Shown here: piece after piece, positions 50,561-60,724 of the stretch
How positions within the stretch are numbered: position 1 is the first letter of the stretch
Layout: each line of letters begins with the position of its first letter
NCBI GenBank assembly: GCA_023284085.1
Contig: JAKVHY010000001.1
Span: forward strand, 186,001 to 250,000
Length of the DNA stretch: 64,000 nt
Reading direction: 5' to 3'
Origin: Shewanella benthica
GTDB taxonomy: Bacteria; Pseudomonadota; Gammaproteobacteria; Enterobacterales; Shewanellaceae
Translations under genes and position numbers: made by a program
The notes under the pieces: generated by a model
The model's input: the letters and a program-made list of their open reading frames with translations, nothing else
Database searches by the model: none
Told to the model about the DNA's origin: nothing

Positions 50561-51454
50561 ATGCTTGATCTCAATTGGCTTAGAACGTTTGTTACCTTAG
50601 CAGAGCACCAACACTTTGGTAAGGCTGCGACGGCACTGCACATGACTCAGCCTAATGTCAGCCTGCATATCAAACAGTTAGAAAGTACCACCCGAGTTAA
50701 GCTCATTGAGCGCACCCCCTTTCACTTAACCCAAGCAGGGGTTAGATTACTGCATACTAGCCAAAAAACCTTGATGGAGCTGCAGGTCTGTCAGGCGGAT
50801 CTCAACGCGATCAACGATCTTAGCCAAGGGACGCTCACCATTGCCGCCAGTGACATCATTTCTCGGTTACTCTTGATCTCGCCATTTCAGTTGTTTAAAG
50901 CCGAATTCCCGGGTATCGATTTTTCGCTGTTAAACACCACCTCCTCACAAGCATCAGAACTGGTTAAAAATGCCCAAGCTGATTTAGGCTTTGTGATCGC
51001 TCAAAAAGAGAGTCAGCCGCTACATTTCACTGAGTTGCAACAGATACACTGGTGCGCACTAGGAGATAATCTAGCGCTATGGCAACAAGCAAAACTACAG
51101 CCTGAATTGGCTTTAGAGAGTGAACCCACCTTGATCTTATTGGGCCACGATACCCGTACCCGAGACCTACTCGATTCAGCGCTGCCGTCTCTTAACTTAC
51201 CTCAGTATCGAATAATGGAAGTGGGTAGTGTCGATGCCCAAATAGACTGGGCGGAAGCGGGCTTTGGTGTGGCGATAGTGCCCGAGTTTTCAATTTATAC
51301 TAAGCGAAATCTAAAGACCAAAGTGACGCCGTTACCCGAGTTTCCCACCACCAGCCTTGGTTATATTGTGCGACAAAATCAGATACTTTCGAAAGCCATC
51401 AAACAGTTATTAAGATGGGTCGATGAAGAGATCATTCGATTGCAGAATAGGTAG
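50561..51454 (+). CDS. LysR-family regulator divergent from purA paralogue
   Basis: 297 residues, HTH HFGKAATALHMTQPNVSLHI at about 19-38. The shared 135-bp intergenic region is AT-rich with AATTAATAATTATTATCAAT, compatible with a LysR T-N11-A box. Likely regulates the adjacent synthetase in response to an unknown effector. Confidence 0.9.
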   Translation: MLDLNWLRTFVTLAEHQHFGKAATALHMTQPNVSLHIKQLESTTRVKLIERTPFHLTQAGVRLLHTSQKTLMELQVCQADLNAINDLSQGTLTIAASDIISRLLLISPFQLFKAEFPGIDFSLLNTTSSQASELVKNAQADLGFVIAQKESQPLHFTELQQIHWCALGDNLALWQQAKLQPELALESEPTLILLGHDTRTRDLLDSALPSLNLPQYRIMEVGSVDAQIDWAEAGFGVAIVPEFSIYTKRNLKTKVTPLPEFPTTSLGYIVRQNQILSKAIKQLLRWVDEEIIRLQNR

Positions 51455-51795
51455 AGCGGAGATGATGCTCACAGTGTGAGCGGGTGGAGCTAAGAGGTGG
51501 GAAGGCGGAGATGACATTGCATTAGGTACGGCAAAGATGACGCTGTCGCTTGAGAGCTAAGACGATGCTCTCGCTGGAAAAGAAGAGACGACGCGCACTA
51601 CGTGTGCTGTAGAGTATGACGGGAACATCTATCTCGTCATTCCGGTGTTCTTGTTGGCCGGAATCCATTTGTAGTATCAACATCAAAGACTGGATCCCGG
51701 AACAAGTCCGGGAAGACAAGTCAGCCTTGAGCCATAGGGATATGGGGATGTCTGAATGATATCGGGAATATCATTCAGACATGGCAGTCAGATGA
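51455..51795 (+). repeat. R4, R1 and R3 repeats, right polarity
   Basis: R4 at 51460-51605, R1 at about 51635-51715, R3 (CATAGGGATATGGGG...) at 51733-51795. Confidence 0.9.
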
Positions 51796-51894
51796 CAAAT
51801 ATGTATCTTTGATTTTGTAGACCTATAGCTGTCATCTTTGCTTTATTCGGTCGGATGTTGTTATGGCCGTTATCGACCAGATCCGCTCTGAGTT

Positions 51895-52785
51895 TTATAT
51901 TCCTAATCTCTGCTTTCTACTCTCTAGTAATATATCAAATAGACATTTTGCTGCTGGGCCGGTTTTTGCGCCTTTAGGCAGGGTCAGGTGCAAGGGGACT
52001 TGGTACATGTCGGCATTTTCTATTTTTAACACTGTGATCTTGCTCGAATCACGTTTTTTTAACTGATGCTCAGGCATACGACAAAAACCTACGCCTTGCT
52101 CTACGGCTTCCCATGCGTGATCGAATGTATCTAGCGTTATACGCTGCTGAGCTTTAAGCCAACCTACATCTTGTTTTGAGTTACTGCCAAGATCTCTTAC
52201 TACTATTTGGCAGTTAGTCGTGAAATCCGCTAAACATAAAGCCTGTTTATCTGCTAATGGATGGCTCTTGGCCACTACCGGAAGCATGGTGACAATGCCG
52301 AACGCTTCCGAAGGGTAGTTTGTAATAGGTAAGGTGATGATAGAAATATCCGCTTGCTGGCTTGTGACCATGTCAGATGTTTTCGATAGCGAAGTTTCGA
52401 CGACTTGAATCGAGGTGTTGCTATTGCCTTTTAAAAACGCTGCGATGGGTTGATACAACCAGCTACGGTCACAAAGATGATCTATGGCGATGGTTATTTC
52501 AGACTCAATGCCTTTGGCCAGTTGTGCACTCATCTCTTCGAGCTCACGGGCTTGCTCTAACATAGAATCTGCCCGGCGAAGCAGAGATTTGCCATCATCA
52601 GTGAGCACCGCTCTGCGGGCCTTCACTTCTACTAGGGTAACGCCTAACTGCTGCTCCAACTTTTTAACCGCGTAGATAAGCGTGGTGTGACTCTTGTTTA
52701 ATTGTATTGCTGCCGCCTGGATGCTGCCGGCACGATCGATCTCATACAAGGTTAGCCATTGATCCAGAGTCGTTTTGAGTCTCAT
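51895..52785 (-). CDS. LysR-family regulator
   Basis: 296 residues. The HTH is GSIQAAAIQLNKSHTTLIYA (about 19-38). Divergent from ydhR with a 152-bp gap, so it may control the ydhR/membrane protein pair. Effector unknown. Confidence 0.88.
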   Translation of the reverse strand: MRLKTTLDQWLTLYEIDRAGSIQAAAIQLNKSHTTLIYAVKKLEQQLGVTLVEVKARRAVLTDDGKSLLRRADSMLEQARELEEMSAQLAKGIESEITIAIDHLCDRSWLYQPIAAFLKGNSNTSIQVVETSLSKTSDMVTSQQADISIITLPITNYPSEAFGIVTMLPVVAKSHPLADKQALCLADFTTNCQIVVRDLGSNSKQDVGWLKAQQRITLDTFDHAWEAVEQGVGFCRMPEHQLKKRDSSKITVLKIENADMYQVPLHLTLPKGAKTGPAAKCLFDILLESRKQRLGI

Positions 52786-52937
52786 TGGTCAGTTTTTTCC
52801 ACATTAACGCGCAATATTATGAACTTTTATGTTCAATTCATGCAGGTATTATGACACCTAAGCTTGAGAGGCTGGTGAATAGTTTGATTATCAGCCCTTA
52901 ATTTACAAATAATTTAGTTTTTAGGTGGAAAATTCAG

Positions 52938-53252
52938 ATGAAAAAATTACTACAAGTCGATTTTGATTTTAGTGGCCCATTCGGCGATGAGATGGCGAAC
53001 CAGATGCTTGAGTTGGCTGAGTCAATTAATCATGAACCTGGAATGATTTGGAAAATTTGGACGGAAAATAAGATCTCACAACTTGGTGGCGGTATCTATC
53101 TGTTTGAAGACGAGTCGAGTGCTCAAGCGTACTTGAAAATGCACAGCGCTCGTTTGGAAAAAATGGGGATATCAAACATCAGGGGCATAATTTTTGATGT
53201 GAATACTCGATTATCACAGATTAATCAGGCTACTTTAGTGGCGAGTCAGTAA
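52938..53252 (+). CDS. ydhR: YdhR-family monooxygenase-fold protein
   Basis: 104 residues, very close to E. coli YdhR: LLQVDFDFSGPFGDEMANQM, then LAESINHEPGMIWKIWTE and the GGGIYLFEDESSAQAYLK block. A ferredoxin-like dimeric alpha+beta barrel; proposed to act on quinone-like or other small hydrophobic molecules but not settled. First gene of a rightward pair. Confidence 0.92.
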   Translation: MKKLLQVDFDFSGPFGDEMANQMLELAESINHEPGMIWKIWTENKISQLGGGIYLFEDESSAQAYLKMHSARLEKMGISNIRGIIFDVNTRLSQINQATLVASQ

Positions 53253-53323
53253 GTCTAGCCTGTCATTTAGAAGAGCTTTTAAGCAGTTATAATTCAGTAA
53301 GTAATGATGAGTTGGGTAATATT

Positions 53324-53701
53324 ATGAACAACAAAACTTTTTTAACCGTCCATGGTGGCATATACACGGTTTTTGCATTGGCTCTATTTTTTGTCCCTGC
53401 GCTGATGTGGCCCATGTATGGGATCGAGATTAATGACCAATACGCTTATTTTCTTTCACAGCATACTTCGATATTTCTAGGTGGTATTGCTGCCGTTAGC
53501 TTGTTACTGCGTGATATAGAAGCTGGCGCGATTGCAAAGAAGTTATTTCTAGCCTTATTGATCACAAACCTTCTGGGCGTAATTATTACTACTTATGCAG
53601 GGCTAACAGGAATATTTGTAGGATTAGGCTGGAGCGATCCCGCTTTCTTTAGCTTATTGTCAGTAATGTGTTTTCTGCAGTTAAAGAAGCAAAAGGTTTA
53701 G
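53324..53701 (+). CDS. Four-span small membrane protein
   Basis: ATG 53324 (MNNKTFLTVHGGIYTV) is preferred to the TTG 12 nt upstream. 125 residues, four hydrophobic helices (about 8-28, 42-60, 74-94, 100-117). Resembles, in topology only, DoxX/DUF4345-like proteins. Positioned 71 bp after ydhR in the same direction and probably co-transcribed. Confidence 0.6.
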   Translation: MNNKTFLTVHGGIYTVFALALFFVPALMWPMYGIEINDQYAYFLSQHTSIFLGGIAAVSLLLRDIEAGAIAKKLFLALLITNLLGVIITTYAGLTGIFVGLGWSDPAFFSLLSVMCFLQLKKQKV

Positions 53702-53704
53702 GGC

Positions 53705-54560
53705 TGGTCGGTAATCGCTCCATGCATAACCGCCATTTCCGCCTTGACCCATAGGGATATGGGGAATGTCTGAATGATATCGGGAATATCACTGACCCCT
53801 GGCGGTCAGACGATGCTCACTGTGTGAGCCGGTGGAGCTAAGAGCTGGGGAAGGCGGAGACGACATTGCATTGGTGGAGCAAAGATGACGCTTCGCTGTT
53901 AAGCGGAGACGACGCGCACTAGGTGTGCTGTAGAGTATGACGGGAATATCTATCTCGTCTTTCCGGCACTCTTGTTGGCCGGAATCCATTCTTTAGAATC
54001 AAGCTCACAAGCTGAGAATGGAACCCGGAACAAGAAAGCCCGGGTCGATAATTGCTCCTGCATAATCGACATTTCCGCCATCCGTGGCGGTCGATAACCA
54101 TAAGAAAGTGGGGTGGGGTGACACCTACAACTACCTCGTCTTTCCGGCATGCTTGTTAGCCGGAATCCACTCTTTGAACCAAGAGCACAAGCTGGATCCC
54201 GGAACGAGTCCGGGAAGACAGAGTAGTTGGTCTTTCCGGCCAACAAGAAAGCCCGGGTCTATAATTGCTCTCGGTTCTGGCAATAACCTCCTTGTTCAAA
54301 GGCCTGTTCAACTTCCATGTCTCTCGTTCAAAACCATCATTTCATGATTCTCGCCCTGCTTCACTCTCGATAATAGTACCTGCATTATTCTACCTTTTAT
54401 CCATCCATGGACTCGTACCTCCTATATCCATATAGTCGCTACAAATCTGACCCATAGGGATATGGGGAATGTCTGAATGATATCGGGAATATCACTGACC
54501 CCTGGCGGTCAGAAGACATATGCGTAGAGTAAATCCCGGAACAAATTTGGCGTGACAGAT
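53705..54560 (+). repeat. Long composite repeat field with R2/R3, R4, R1 and the 185-bp cassette
   Basis: R2+R3 at 53706-53810, R4 at 53810-53940, R1 at about 53955-54040 and 54140-54220. An R2 with the long cassette (54242-54440, inverted relative to 9655-9830) follows, then R3 at 54445-54510. No gene found. Confidence 0.9.
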
Positions 54561-54754
54561 AAAAGTAAGAATTCCCCCCTATGTGAAGCGCTGCTTTTTT
54601 GAACGGTAATTTACAAATTTATTCAATGCCTTAGGCTGGCTTTAACCTGTTTTTTACACTTCAATCCTGTAAGATGCTTTGGTGTAACAAGTGTAGGTAA
54701 TACCTGTGTCTGTTACTCAAAATGAATATTCAAAACAACATATAAGTAGAGATT

Positions 54755-55093
54755 ATGTTTTTTTATATTACAGGCTTGAGTGTGCTCATTATCATCTTGT
54801 GCGTGGCGCTTTATGTTATTTATCGCAATATACATAGAGGGCGGATCAGCAAATCTAAAGAATATAATGTGTTATTTGATGAAGATACGATAGTGGATGA
54901 GTTAATCACCCAGCTTATCGAAAAGAATCAAAACCAAGAAGACCAAGATAAAACCACACAAAGTAAACAAGACATATTGGCGACCTTTATTGAGTTGCAC
55001 AGGTCTGGCAGTTTTTGCGCTCAATTAAGTGAGCAAGAGATCGTCTACTTTGTCAAAAAGAAGTTAAATATGGAGACCAATAAACATGGATAG
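54755..55093 (+). CDS. Hypothetical membrane-anchored protein preceding the SPFH gene
   Basis: 112 residues. One N-terminal transmembrane span (LSVLIIILCVALYVIYRNIH) is followed by a charged cytosolic tail. Overlaps the next gene by 8 nt (ATG within the last codons), so the two proteins are probably made together and may interact. Not recognised. Confidence 0.65.
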   Translation: MFFYITGLSVLIIILCVALYVIYRNIHRGRISKSKEYNVLFDEDTIVDELITQLIEKNQNQEDQDKTTQSKQDILATFIELHRSGSFCAQLSEQEIVYFVKKKLNMETNKHG

Positions 55094-56426
55094 TAATGTT
55101 CAATCAGCTCAGCAAGTCACGAAGAGTTCTCTCGGTGTCCGAATTGGGCGTCGTAATATTATTTTAATTGCCGCATTTGTCACCGTACTGGTGGTCATTG
55201 CGACGTTAATCTCACAGATGATCGCCTGGAATGAAGCAGACGAACGTTTGGTTCACCAATCGGCATTTACCGGTAACCTCACGGTTATCAATCAAGCTGG
55301 GCCCTATTTCAAGGCTTTCGGCACAGTATCAGCCTATAACAAAGTGATCTCGATTAATTTTACCGGTGATAAATCTGCTACGGCGAGTGCAGTGGTACCA
55401 CTAATCCCGATTCGATTCCTCGATACGACAACAGGGGACGCCAGAGGCGTCGCGCGCTTTAGATTACCGGGTAATGTTTCAGCCAGTGAATCAGGATCAT
55501 TACGGGGATTACTTAAAATCCACGAAGAGTTTGGCTCGCAAGAAACCTTAATCTCTAACCTATTGATGCGTGCCACAACTGAAAATGTGAAGGCATCAGC
55601 CAGAATGATGTCAGTAGAGCAACACTACTCGGGTGGTAATGGACAATTGAGCCAAGATTTTGCTGATCAACTGGTCAAGGGTATTTTTGTCACCGAGCAA
55701 ATTTTTGGTTCAGGCAGGCGTGCTAAAACAGACGAGTTTAAGAATTTAAGTAAACAGCAGCGTGTCACCATCAAGATAAAAGAAGATCGAGAAGGCAACC
55801 CAATGCGTAATGCGCCTATTTTAGGTGCCTATGGGATCACGGTCGTCGATGCGAGTATTATCGATATCGATTATGAGAGCAAAGTGAACGCCAGGCTTGA
55901 AGCACAAAAGCAGGCCGCTGCCGATGAAGCACTTGCAAGACAAAACCTGAAGAAGGCTGAGCAGCAAGCTCGTACCGAAGTCGCTTTAGGCGAGCAAGCC
56001 ATTGCGAAGCAGAGAGCCGAATCGGAAAAGCTGAAAATTAAGGAGCAGATAGACGCCGAAAGGGTTAAGGCCAATGCGATTATTTCTGCACAGCAACGTG
56101 TGGCCGTTAAAGCTGAACTTGCTAAGGAGCAAGCCGAAATTCTCAAGCAGCAACGCTTAGAGGCGCAAGGTATGGACGTATTAGCCGAAGCACGTCAAAG
56201 GGCTAAGTCTGCGGCACTGGATCCTAAATATGTTTTCGATGAAACATTAAAGGCGGAAGTGAAAATTCAAACAGCTTTGTTTAACAGCTTAGGTAACAGT
56301 CGTCTGGTGCCTGAAATTGTGATCGGGGGCGGACAAGGTGATATGAATAACGGCTCAGAGTTTATGCGTTTGTTAGCCGCCGATGCCGCACTTAGTCTTA
56401 AGAAACGTCTAGACAGTAAGCAATAA
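55086..56426 (+). CDS. SPFH/Band-7-like membrane protein
   Basis: 446 residues. A single N-terminal span (NIILIAAFVTVLVVIATLIS), a beta-rich SPFH-like region (about 60-270) and a long Ala/Glu/Lys coiled coil (about 275-390, EAQKQAAADEALARQNLKKA...). This is the layout of flotillin/stomatin relatives that oligomerise on membranes, though sequence identity is weak. Coupled to the small upstream membrane protein. Confidence 0.75.
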   Translation: MDSNVQSAQQVTKSSLGVRIGRRNIILIAAFVTVLVVIATLISQMIAWNEADERLVHQSAFTGNLTVINQAGPYFKAFGTVSAYNKVISINFTGDKSATASAVVPLIPIRFLDTTTGDARGVARFRLPGNVSASESGSLRGLLKIHEEFGSQETLISNLLMRATTENVKASARMMSVEQHYSGGNGQLSQDFADQLVKGIFVTEQIFGSGRRAKTDEFKNLSKQQRVTIKIKEDREGNPMRNAPILGAYGITVVDASIIDIDYESKVNARLEAQKQAAADEALARQNLKKAEQQARTEVALGEQAIAKQRAESEKLKIKEQIDAERVKANAIISAQQRVAVKAELAKEQAEILKQQRLEAQGMDVLAEARQRAKSAALDPKYVFDETLKAEVKIQTALFNSLGNSRLVPEIVIGGGQGDMNNGSEFMRLLAADAALSLKKRLDSKQ

Positions 56427-56498
56427 GGCGTTTTCAGGTAATCACTGAGCCAGTTGATTTGGCTTGGTGATTAACTAATACCGATTGGTATTGTTACT

Positions 56499-56533
56499 GC
56501 GTAAGGCGTAAGGCGTAAGGCGTAAGGCGTAAG
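56499..56533. repeat. Five tandem GCGTAAG units
   Basis: Perfect 7-bp period five times, in the gap after the SPFH gene. Confidence 0.95.
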
Positions 56534-56582
56534 TCGTATATCGCTACTGTAAGAAACTAAAATAAGTTGAATACGCAGAAAC

Positions 56583-56623
56583 AAAAACGGGGCCACACCT
56601 CCGTCGTGGGGGGGGTTTTTTTT
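56583..56623. terminator. Hairpin with a G8T8 tract between convergent genes
   Basis: AAAAAC/GTTTTT and CCAC/GTGG arms flank ACCTCCGTC; the sequence then runs G8 (56608-56615) and T8 (56616-56623). Placed between the SPFH gene and convergent ybiT, so a shared terminator is likely. The homopolymers are error-prone in sequencing. Confidence 0.5.
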
Positions 56624-56640
56624 GTAACTATTTATTTCGG

Positions 56641-58251
56641 TTAAGCGGCATTTCTGGCAGCGGCTTCAGCCGTGCTGGCCAGGTACTCATCGAAGGTACC
56701 GTGGAAGTTAACTAGCTTCTTGTCTTTCACGTCTATGATGTGTGTGGCCAGTGATGACACAAACTCACGGTCATGGCTGACGAAGATTAGCGTGCCTTCG
56801 AATACTTTAAGTGCATTGTTTAATGCTTCGATGGCTTCCATGTCCATGTGGTTGGTTGGCTCATCCATGATTAGCACGTTGATGTCTTGCATCATCAGCT
56901 TGCCAAATAATAGGCGGTTTTTCTCTCCACCTGAGCAGTTCTTGGCTTTCTTGTTGGCATCGTCTTCGGTAAACAATAGACGACCTAACATGCCACGGAC
57001 CGAAAGGTCGTTGTGCTTAGGCGTGCGCCACTGTGACATCCAGTCAAATAGTGACAGTTCATTCTCGAAATCAGCCGTGCTGTCTTGTGGGCAATAACCG
57101 ATAGCGGCATTTTCTGACCACTTAATCACGCCATGATTGTTTGCCAGCTCGTTGACTAAGCAGCGAAGTAGGGTGGTCTTACCCACACCGTTCTCACCGA
57201 TAACGGCCAATTTCGCGCCCGCTTCGAGGATAAGCTCGCCGCCTTCGAATAAGGTTTCATCGTCGAAGCCATGGCCGAGATCTTCGATAACCAGCGCCTG
57301 GCGATGCATCTTCTTGCACTCATCGAAACGCAATGACGGTGTCATACGGCTCGACGATTTGACTTCATCTAAGCTGATCTTATCCAGTTTCTTAGCACGA
57401 GAACTGGCTTGCTTGGCTTTAGATGCGTTGGCACCGAAGCGGTTAACGAAGTCCTGTAGCTCAACCATCTCGGCGCTCTTCTTAGCGTTACCGGCTAATA
57501 GCTGCTCTTGGATAAGGCCAGATGCTTCGAGGAAGTACTCGTAGTTACCTGGGTAGATACGTAGTTCACCGTAATCGATATCAGCCATATGGGTACAGAC
57601 AGAGTTAAGGAAGTGTCTGTCGTGAGAGATGATGATCATGGTGCATTTACGTTTATTTAGCTCGCCCGCTAACCAAGAAATGGTATGAATATCCAAGTTG
57701 TTGGTTGGCTCATCGAGTAGCAAGATGTCTGGGTTAGCGAATAAGGCCTGGGCCAACAATACGCGTAACTTCCAACCTGGGGCAACTTGCTGCATTAAAC
57801 CAAAGTGAAACGATTCTTCGATGCCCGCTTCTAGCAAGATCTCACCGGCGCGAGACTCGGCGCTGTAACCGTCCATCTCGGCAAACTCGCTTTCGAGTTC
57901 GGCGACCTTCATGCCGTCATCTTCGCTCATTTCTGGCAAAGAGTAGATGCGGTCACGCTCTTGCTTCACTTCCCAAAGCTTTGCATCACCCATGATCACG
58001 GTATCGACCACACTGTATTGCTCGAACGCAAACTGATCTTGACTCAAGGTACCGACTCTAAGGCCCGGAGTTATAGAGACATTGCCAGAGCTTGGTGCCA
58101 AAGTGCCACTGAGGATTTTCATGAATGTGGATTTACCACAACCATTAGCGCCAATGAGGCCATAACGGTTGCCGTGTCCAAATTTCGCTGAAATGTTTTC
58201 AAACAAAGGCTCAGCGCCAAACTGCATAGTGATGTTCGCGGTGGATATCAA
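56641..58251 (-). CDS. ybiT: ABC-F ATPase YbiT
   Basis: 536 residues, very similar to E. coli YbiT along the length. Two ABC cassettes: Walker [10 protein letters not shown] (34-42) and GENGVGKTT, signature [15 protein letters not shown], and [16 protein letters not shown]. The intervening linker (about 250-300, rich in Lys/Ala) is that of ABC-F proteins, which act on translating ribosomes; no membrane domain. Isolated leftward gene. Confidence 0.95.
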   Translation of the reverse strand: MISTANITMQFGAEPLFENISAKFGHGNRYGLIGANGCGKSTFMKILSGTLAPSSGNVSITPGLRVGTLSQDQFAFEQYSVVDTVIMGDAKLWEVKQERDRIYSLPEMSEDDGMKVAELESEFAEMDGYSAESRAGEILLEAGIEESFHFGLMQQVAPGWKLRVLLAQALFANPDILLLDEPTNNLDIHTISWLAGELNKRKCTMIIISHDRHFLNSVCTHMADIDYGELRIYPGNYEYFLEASGLIQEQLLAGNAKKSAEMVELQDFVNRFGANASKAKQASSRAKKLDKISLDEVKSSSRMTPSLRFDECKKMHRQALVIEDLGHGFDDETLFEGGELILEAGAKLAVIGENGVGKTTLLRCLVNELANNHGVIKWSENAAIGYCPQDSTADFENELSLFDWMSQWRTPKHNDLSVRGMLGRLLFTEDDANKKAKNCSGGEKNRLLFGKLMMQDINVLIMDEPTNHMDMEAIEALNNALKVFEGTLIFVSHDREFVSSLATHIIDVKDKKLVNFHGTFDEYLASTAEAAARNAA

Positions 58252-58384
58252 AGAAATGTTCCTAGGTGTACAGGCAGGTTTTGAATTGACTCGCTTTTTA
58301 AAACTCAGGCCAAAATAACAACGTGCAATAGTATGAGTAAATTAGGTCGCGGATTATACAGAGTTTGAGTGGATTGGGCTAGTT

Positions 58385-58905
58385 AAGATGTGCCTTAAGG
58401 CGTCACTTGCTTGAAAAACTAAGAAGATACTGGGTTTTAAGAGCTGAGATGGCGTTACGCAGAGAGGCGAACACGGTCTTAGGATTGAGAGGAAACTGCG
58501 TTGGTGGAGCTAAGACGACGCTATGCTGTTGGAGCTAAGATGATACTTTGTTGGTGAAGCTAAGACGATGCTAGGCTGTTGGAGCTAAGATGATACTTTG
58601 TTGGTAAAGCCGAGACGACGCTAGGCTGTTGGAGCTAAGATGATACTTTGTTGAAGAGCTAAGACGACGCTCACTGCGTGAGCTGTTAGAGCCAGATCAA
58701 CAGCTAGATCCCGGAACAAGTCCGGGAAGACGGCATAAAAAGAAGTTAGGCCGATAATTGCTCCGAGTCATAAAGATAGGGAGCTATGACATCTACACCT
58801 ACCTCGTCATTCCGGCATGCTTGTTGGCCGGAATCCACTTCTTAGAATCAAGATAACAAACTAAGAATGGATCCCGGAACAAGCCCGGGATGACTGTATT
58901 GGAGA
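58385..58905 (+). repeat. R4 array and R1/R2 repeats, right polarity
   Basis: R4 units repeat four or more times at 58395-58690 (GGAGCTAAGATGATACTTTG recurs), then R1 at about 58695-58740, an R2 fragment at 58750-58780, and R1 at 58800-58885. Confidence 0.95.
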
Positions 58906-58983
58906 CTTGACCTGCTTTATTTAATTAAAGTAACTTGTTCATTAGCGAACGATTAAAAGTCATAAACTGTGCAAGGAGGCCTA

Positions 58984-60723
58984 ATGTTAGATGTTATCGA
59001 TTCAATGCCGAGCGTTCCCACATCACCGAGTTTTTCATTTCCTTTATCCTTGAGTGAGTTTGCCGGTCCGATAGAGACCCCTTTAGCGTCGCAAACCATA
59101 GGGAGTTATTTTGATGATATCGCTAATCGATATCCGGATAACCTGGCTGTGGTGGTGCAGCATCAAAAGGTACGTTGGACTTATAAGCAGTATCAACAGC
59201 ATATCGATGAACTTGCCATTGGCCTACTTGAACTCGGCATTAAACCGGGCGATAGAGTTGGCATCTGGTCTCCCAATAATATCGAGTGGTGTCTGACTCA
59301 GTTTGCTACCGCCAAGATAGGCGCCGTTATGGTGTGCATCAATCCCGCTTATCGACCCGAAGAGCTACAATATGCGCTCACTAATGTGGGTTGCAGCGCC
59401 ATTATCTGCGCCGAGAAATTTAAAACCAGTCACTACCTTGAGATGCTTTACCAGTTAGCCCCTGAACTACTGACCTGTGAGCCAGGTAAGTTAATTTCTG
59501 CTGCACTGCCCGAGCTTAAGTCTGTGATCCGTATGGGTGATGACTTGTCTGCGGGCATGTTTAACTTTAATCAGATAAAACGGCCGTTAATCGATAATGA
59601 TCGCTTAAGGCTAGATTCACTGGCCGCGACTCTGTCTCCCGGTGATGCCATTAATATTCAGTTTACGTCTGGCACTACCGGCAGTCCTAAAGGGGCGACG
59701 CTGACTCATCACAATATTCTTAATAATGGTCTCTTGGTTGCCGATGCCATGAAGCTCACCTGTGACGATAAGCTGTGCATCCCTGTGCCTCTGTATCACT
59801 GCTTCGGCATGGTGTTGGGTAATTTAGTCTGTATCGCCAAAGGCGCGGCTGCTGTGTTTCCTGGTGAATCATTCGAGCCTCTGGCTACGTTAACCGCAGT
59901 TGAGAGTGAGCGATGCACTGGACTGCATGGTGTGCCGACCATGTTCATTGCCATGCTGGAGCTCGACGGCTTTAGCCAGTTCGATTTAAGCTCTCTGCGG
60001 ACCGGCATCATGGCCGGAGCAACATGTCCCGAAGAGGTGATGCGCCGCGTGCAGGATTTGATGTACATGAAACAGGTGCTGATTGGTTATGGTCAGACAG
60101 AAACCAGTCCTATCAATCATATTACCGAAATTGATGCAGCGCTCATCAAGCGTGTCACTACCGTTGGCCGCGCTATGGCTCACACCCAAGTCAAAATCAT
60201 AGATGAGTCGGGTAACACAGTGGCAATTAACCAGGCGGGTGAGGTGTGCTCAAAAGGTTATTGCGTGATGCAAGGCTACTGGAACGATGCACAGAAGACA
60301 CAAGCGACTATCGATAGCCAAGGCTGGCTACACTCGGGTGATATCGGCGAGATGGATGATGAAGGTTACGTTAAAATCGTCGGCCGCATCAAAGACATGA
60401 TCATTCGCGGCGGTGAAAACATTTATCCCAGAGAGATTGAGGAGAAACTCTATAGCCACGCCGATGTGTTAGATGCGGCGGTATTTGGCGTACAGAGTGA
60501 TAAATACGGCGAAGAGGTGTGCGCCTGGATCAAGTTACGCCCGGGCTGCCTGGAAATAGAAGATGAGATCCGCCACTTCCTTACCGAGAAGATCGCTTAC
60601 TTTAAGGTGCCGCGCTACATCAAGTTTGTCACTGAGTATCCGATGACAGTGACCGGCAAGATCCAGAAATATAAGATGCGCGACCTCATGTATAAAGAGC
60701 TGCATAAAGATTTGAATAGTTGA
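58984..60723 (+). CDS. AMP-binding acyl-CoA synthetase
   Basis: ATG 58984 follows AAGGAGG at 5 bp; the longer GTG start at 58969 would lie inside it. 579 residues. Adenylate-forming motifs FTSGTTGSPKGATLTHHN (about 227), GYGQTETSP and the A8 block GRIKDMIIRGGENIYPREIE, with the C-terminal catalytic Lys in MTVTGKIQKYKM. Activates a carboxylic acid, probably a medium or long fatty acid; substrate not determined. Confidence 0.92.
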   Translation: MLDVIDSMPSVPTSPSFSFPLSLSEFAGPIETPLASQTIGSYFDDIANRYPDNLAVVVQHQKVRWTYKQYQQHIDELAIGLLELGIKPGDRVGIWSPNNIEWCLTQFATAKIGAVMVCINPAYRPEELQYALTNVGCSAIICAEKFKTSHYLEMLYQLAPELLTCEPGKLISAALPELKSVIRMGDDLSAGMFNFNQIKRPLIDNDRLRLDSLAATLSPGDAINIQFTSGTTGSPKGATLTHHNILNNGLLVADAMKLTCDDKLCIPVPLYHCFGMVLGNLVCIAKGAAAVFPGESFEPLATLTAVESERCTGLHGVPTMFIAMLELDGFSQFDLSSLRTGIMAGATCPEEVMRRVQDLMYMKQVLIGYGQTETSPINHITEIDAALIKRVTTVGRAMAHTQVKIIDESGNTVAINQAGEVCSKGYCVMQGYWNDAQKTQATIDSQGWLHSGDIGEMDDEGYVKIVGRIKDMIIRGGENIYPREIEEKLYSHADVLDAAVFGVQSDKYGEEVCAWIKLRPGCLEIEDEIRHFLTEKIAYFKVPRYIKFVTEYPMTVTGKIQKYKMRDLMYKELHKDLNS

Positions 60724-60724
60724 A

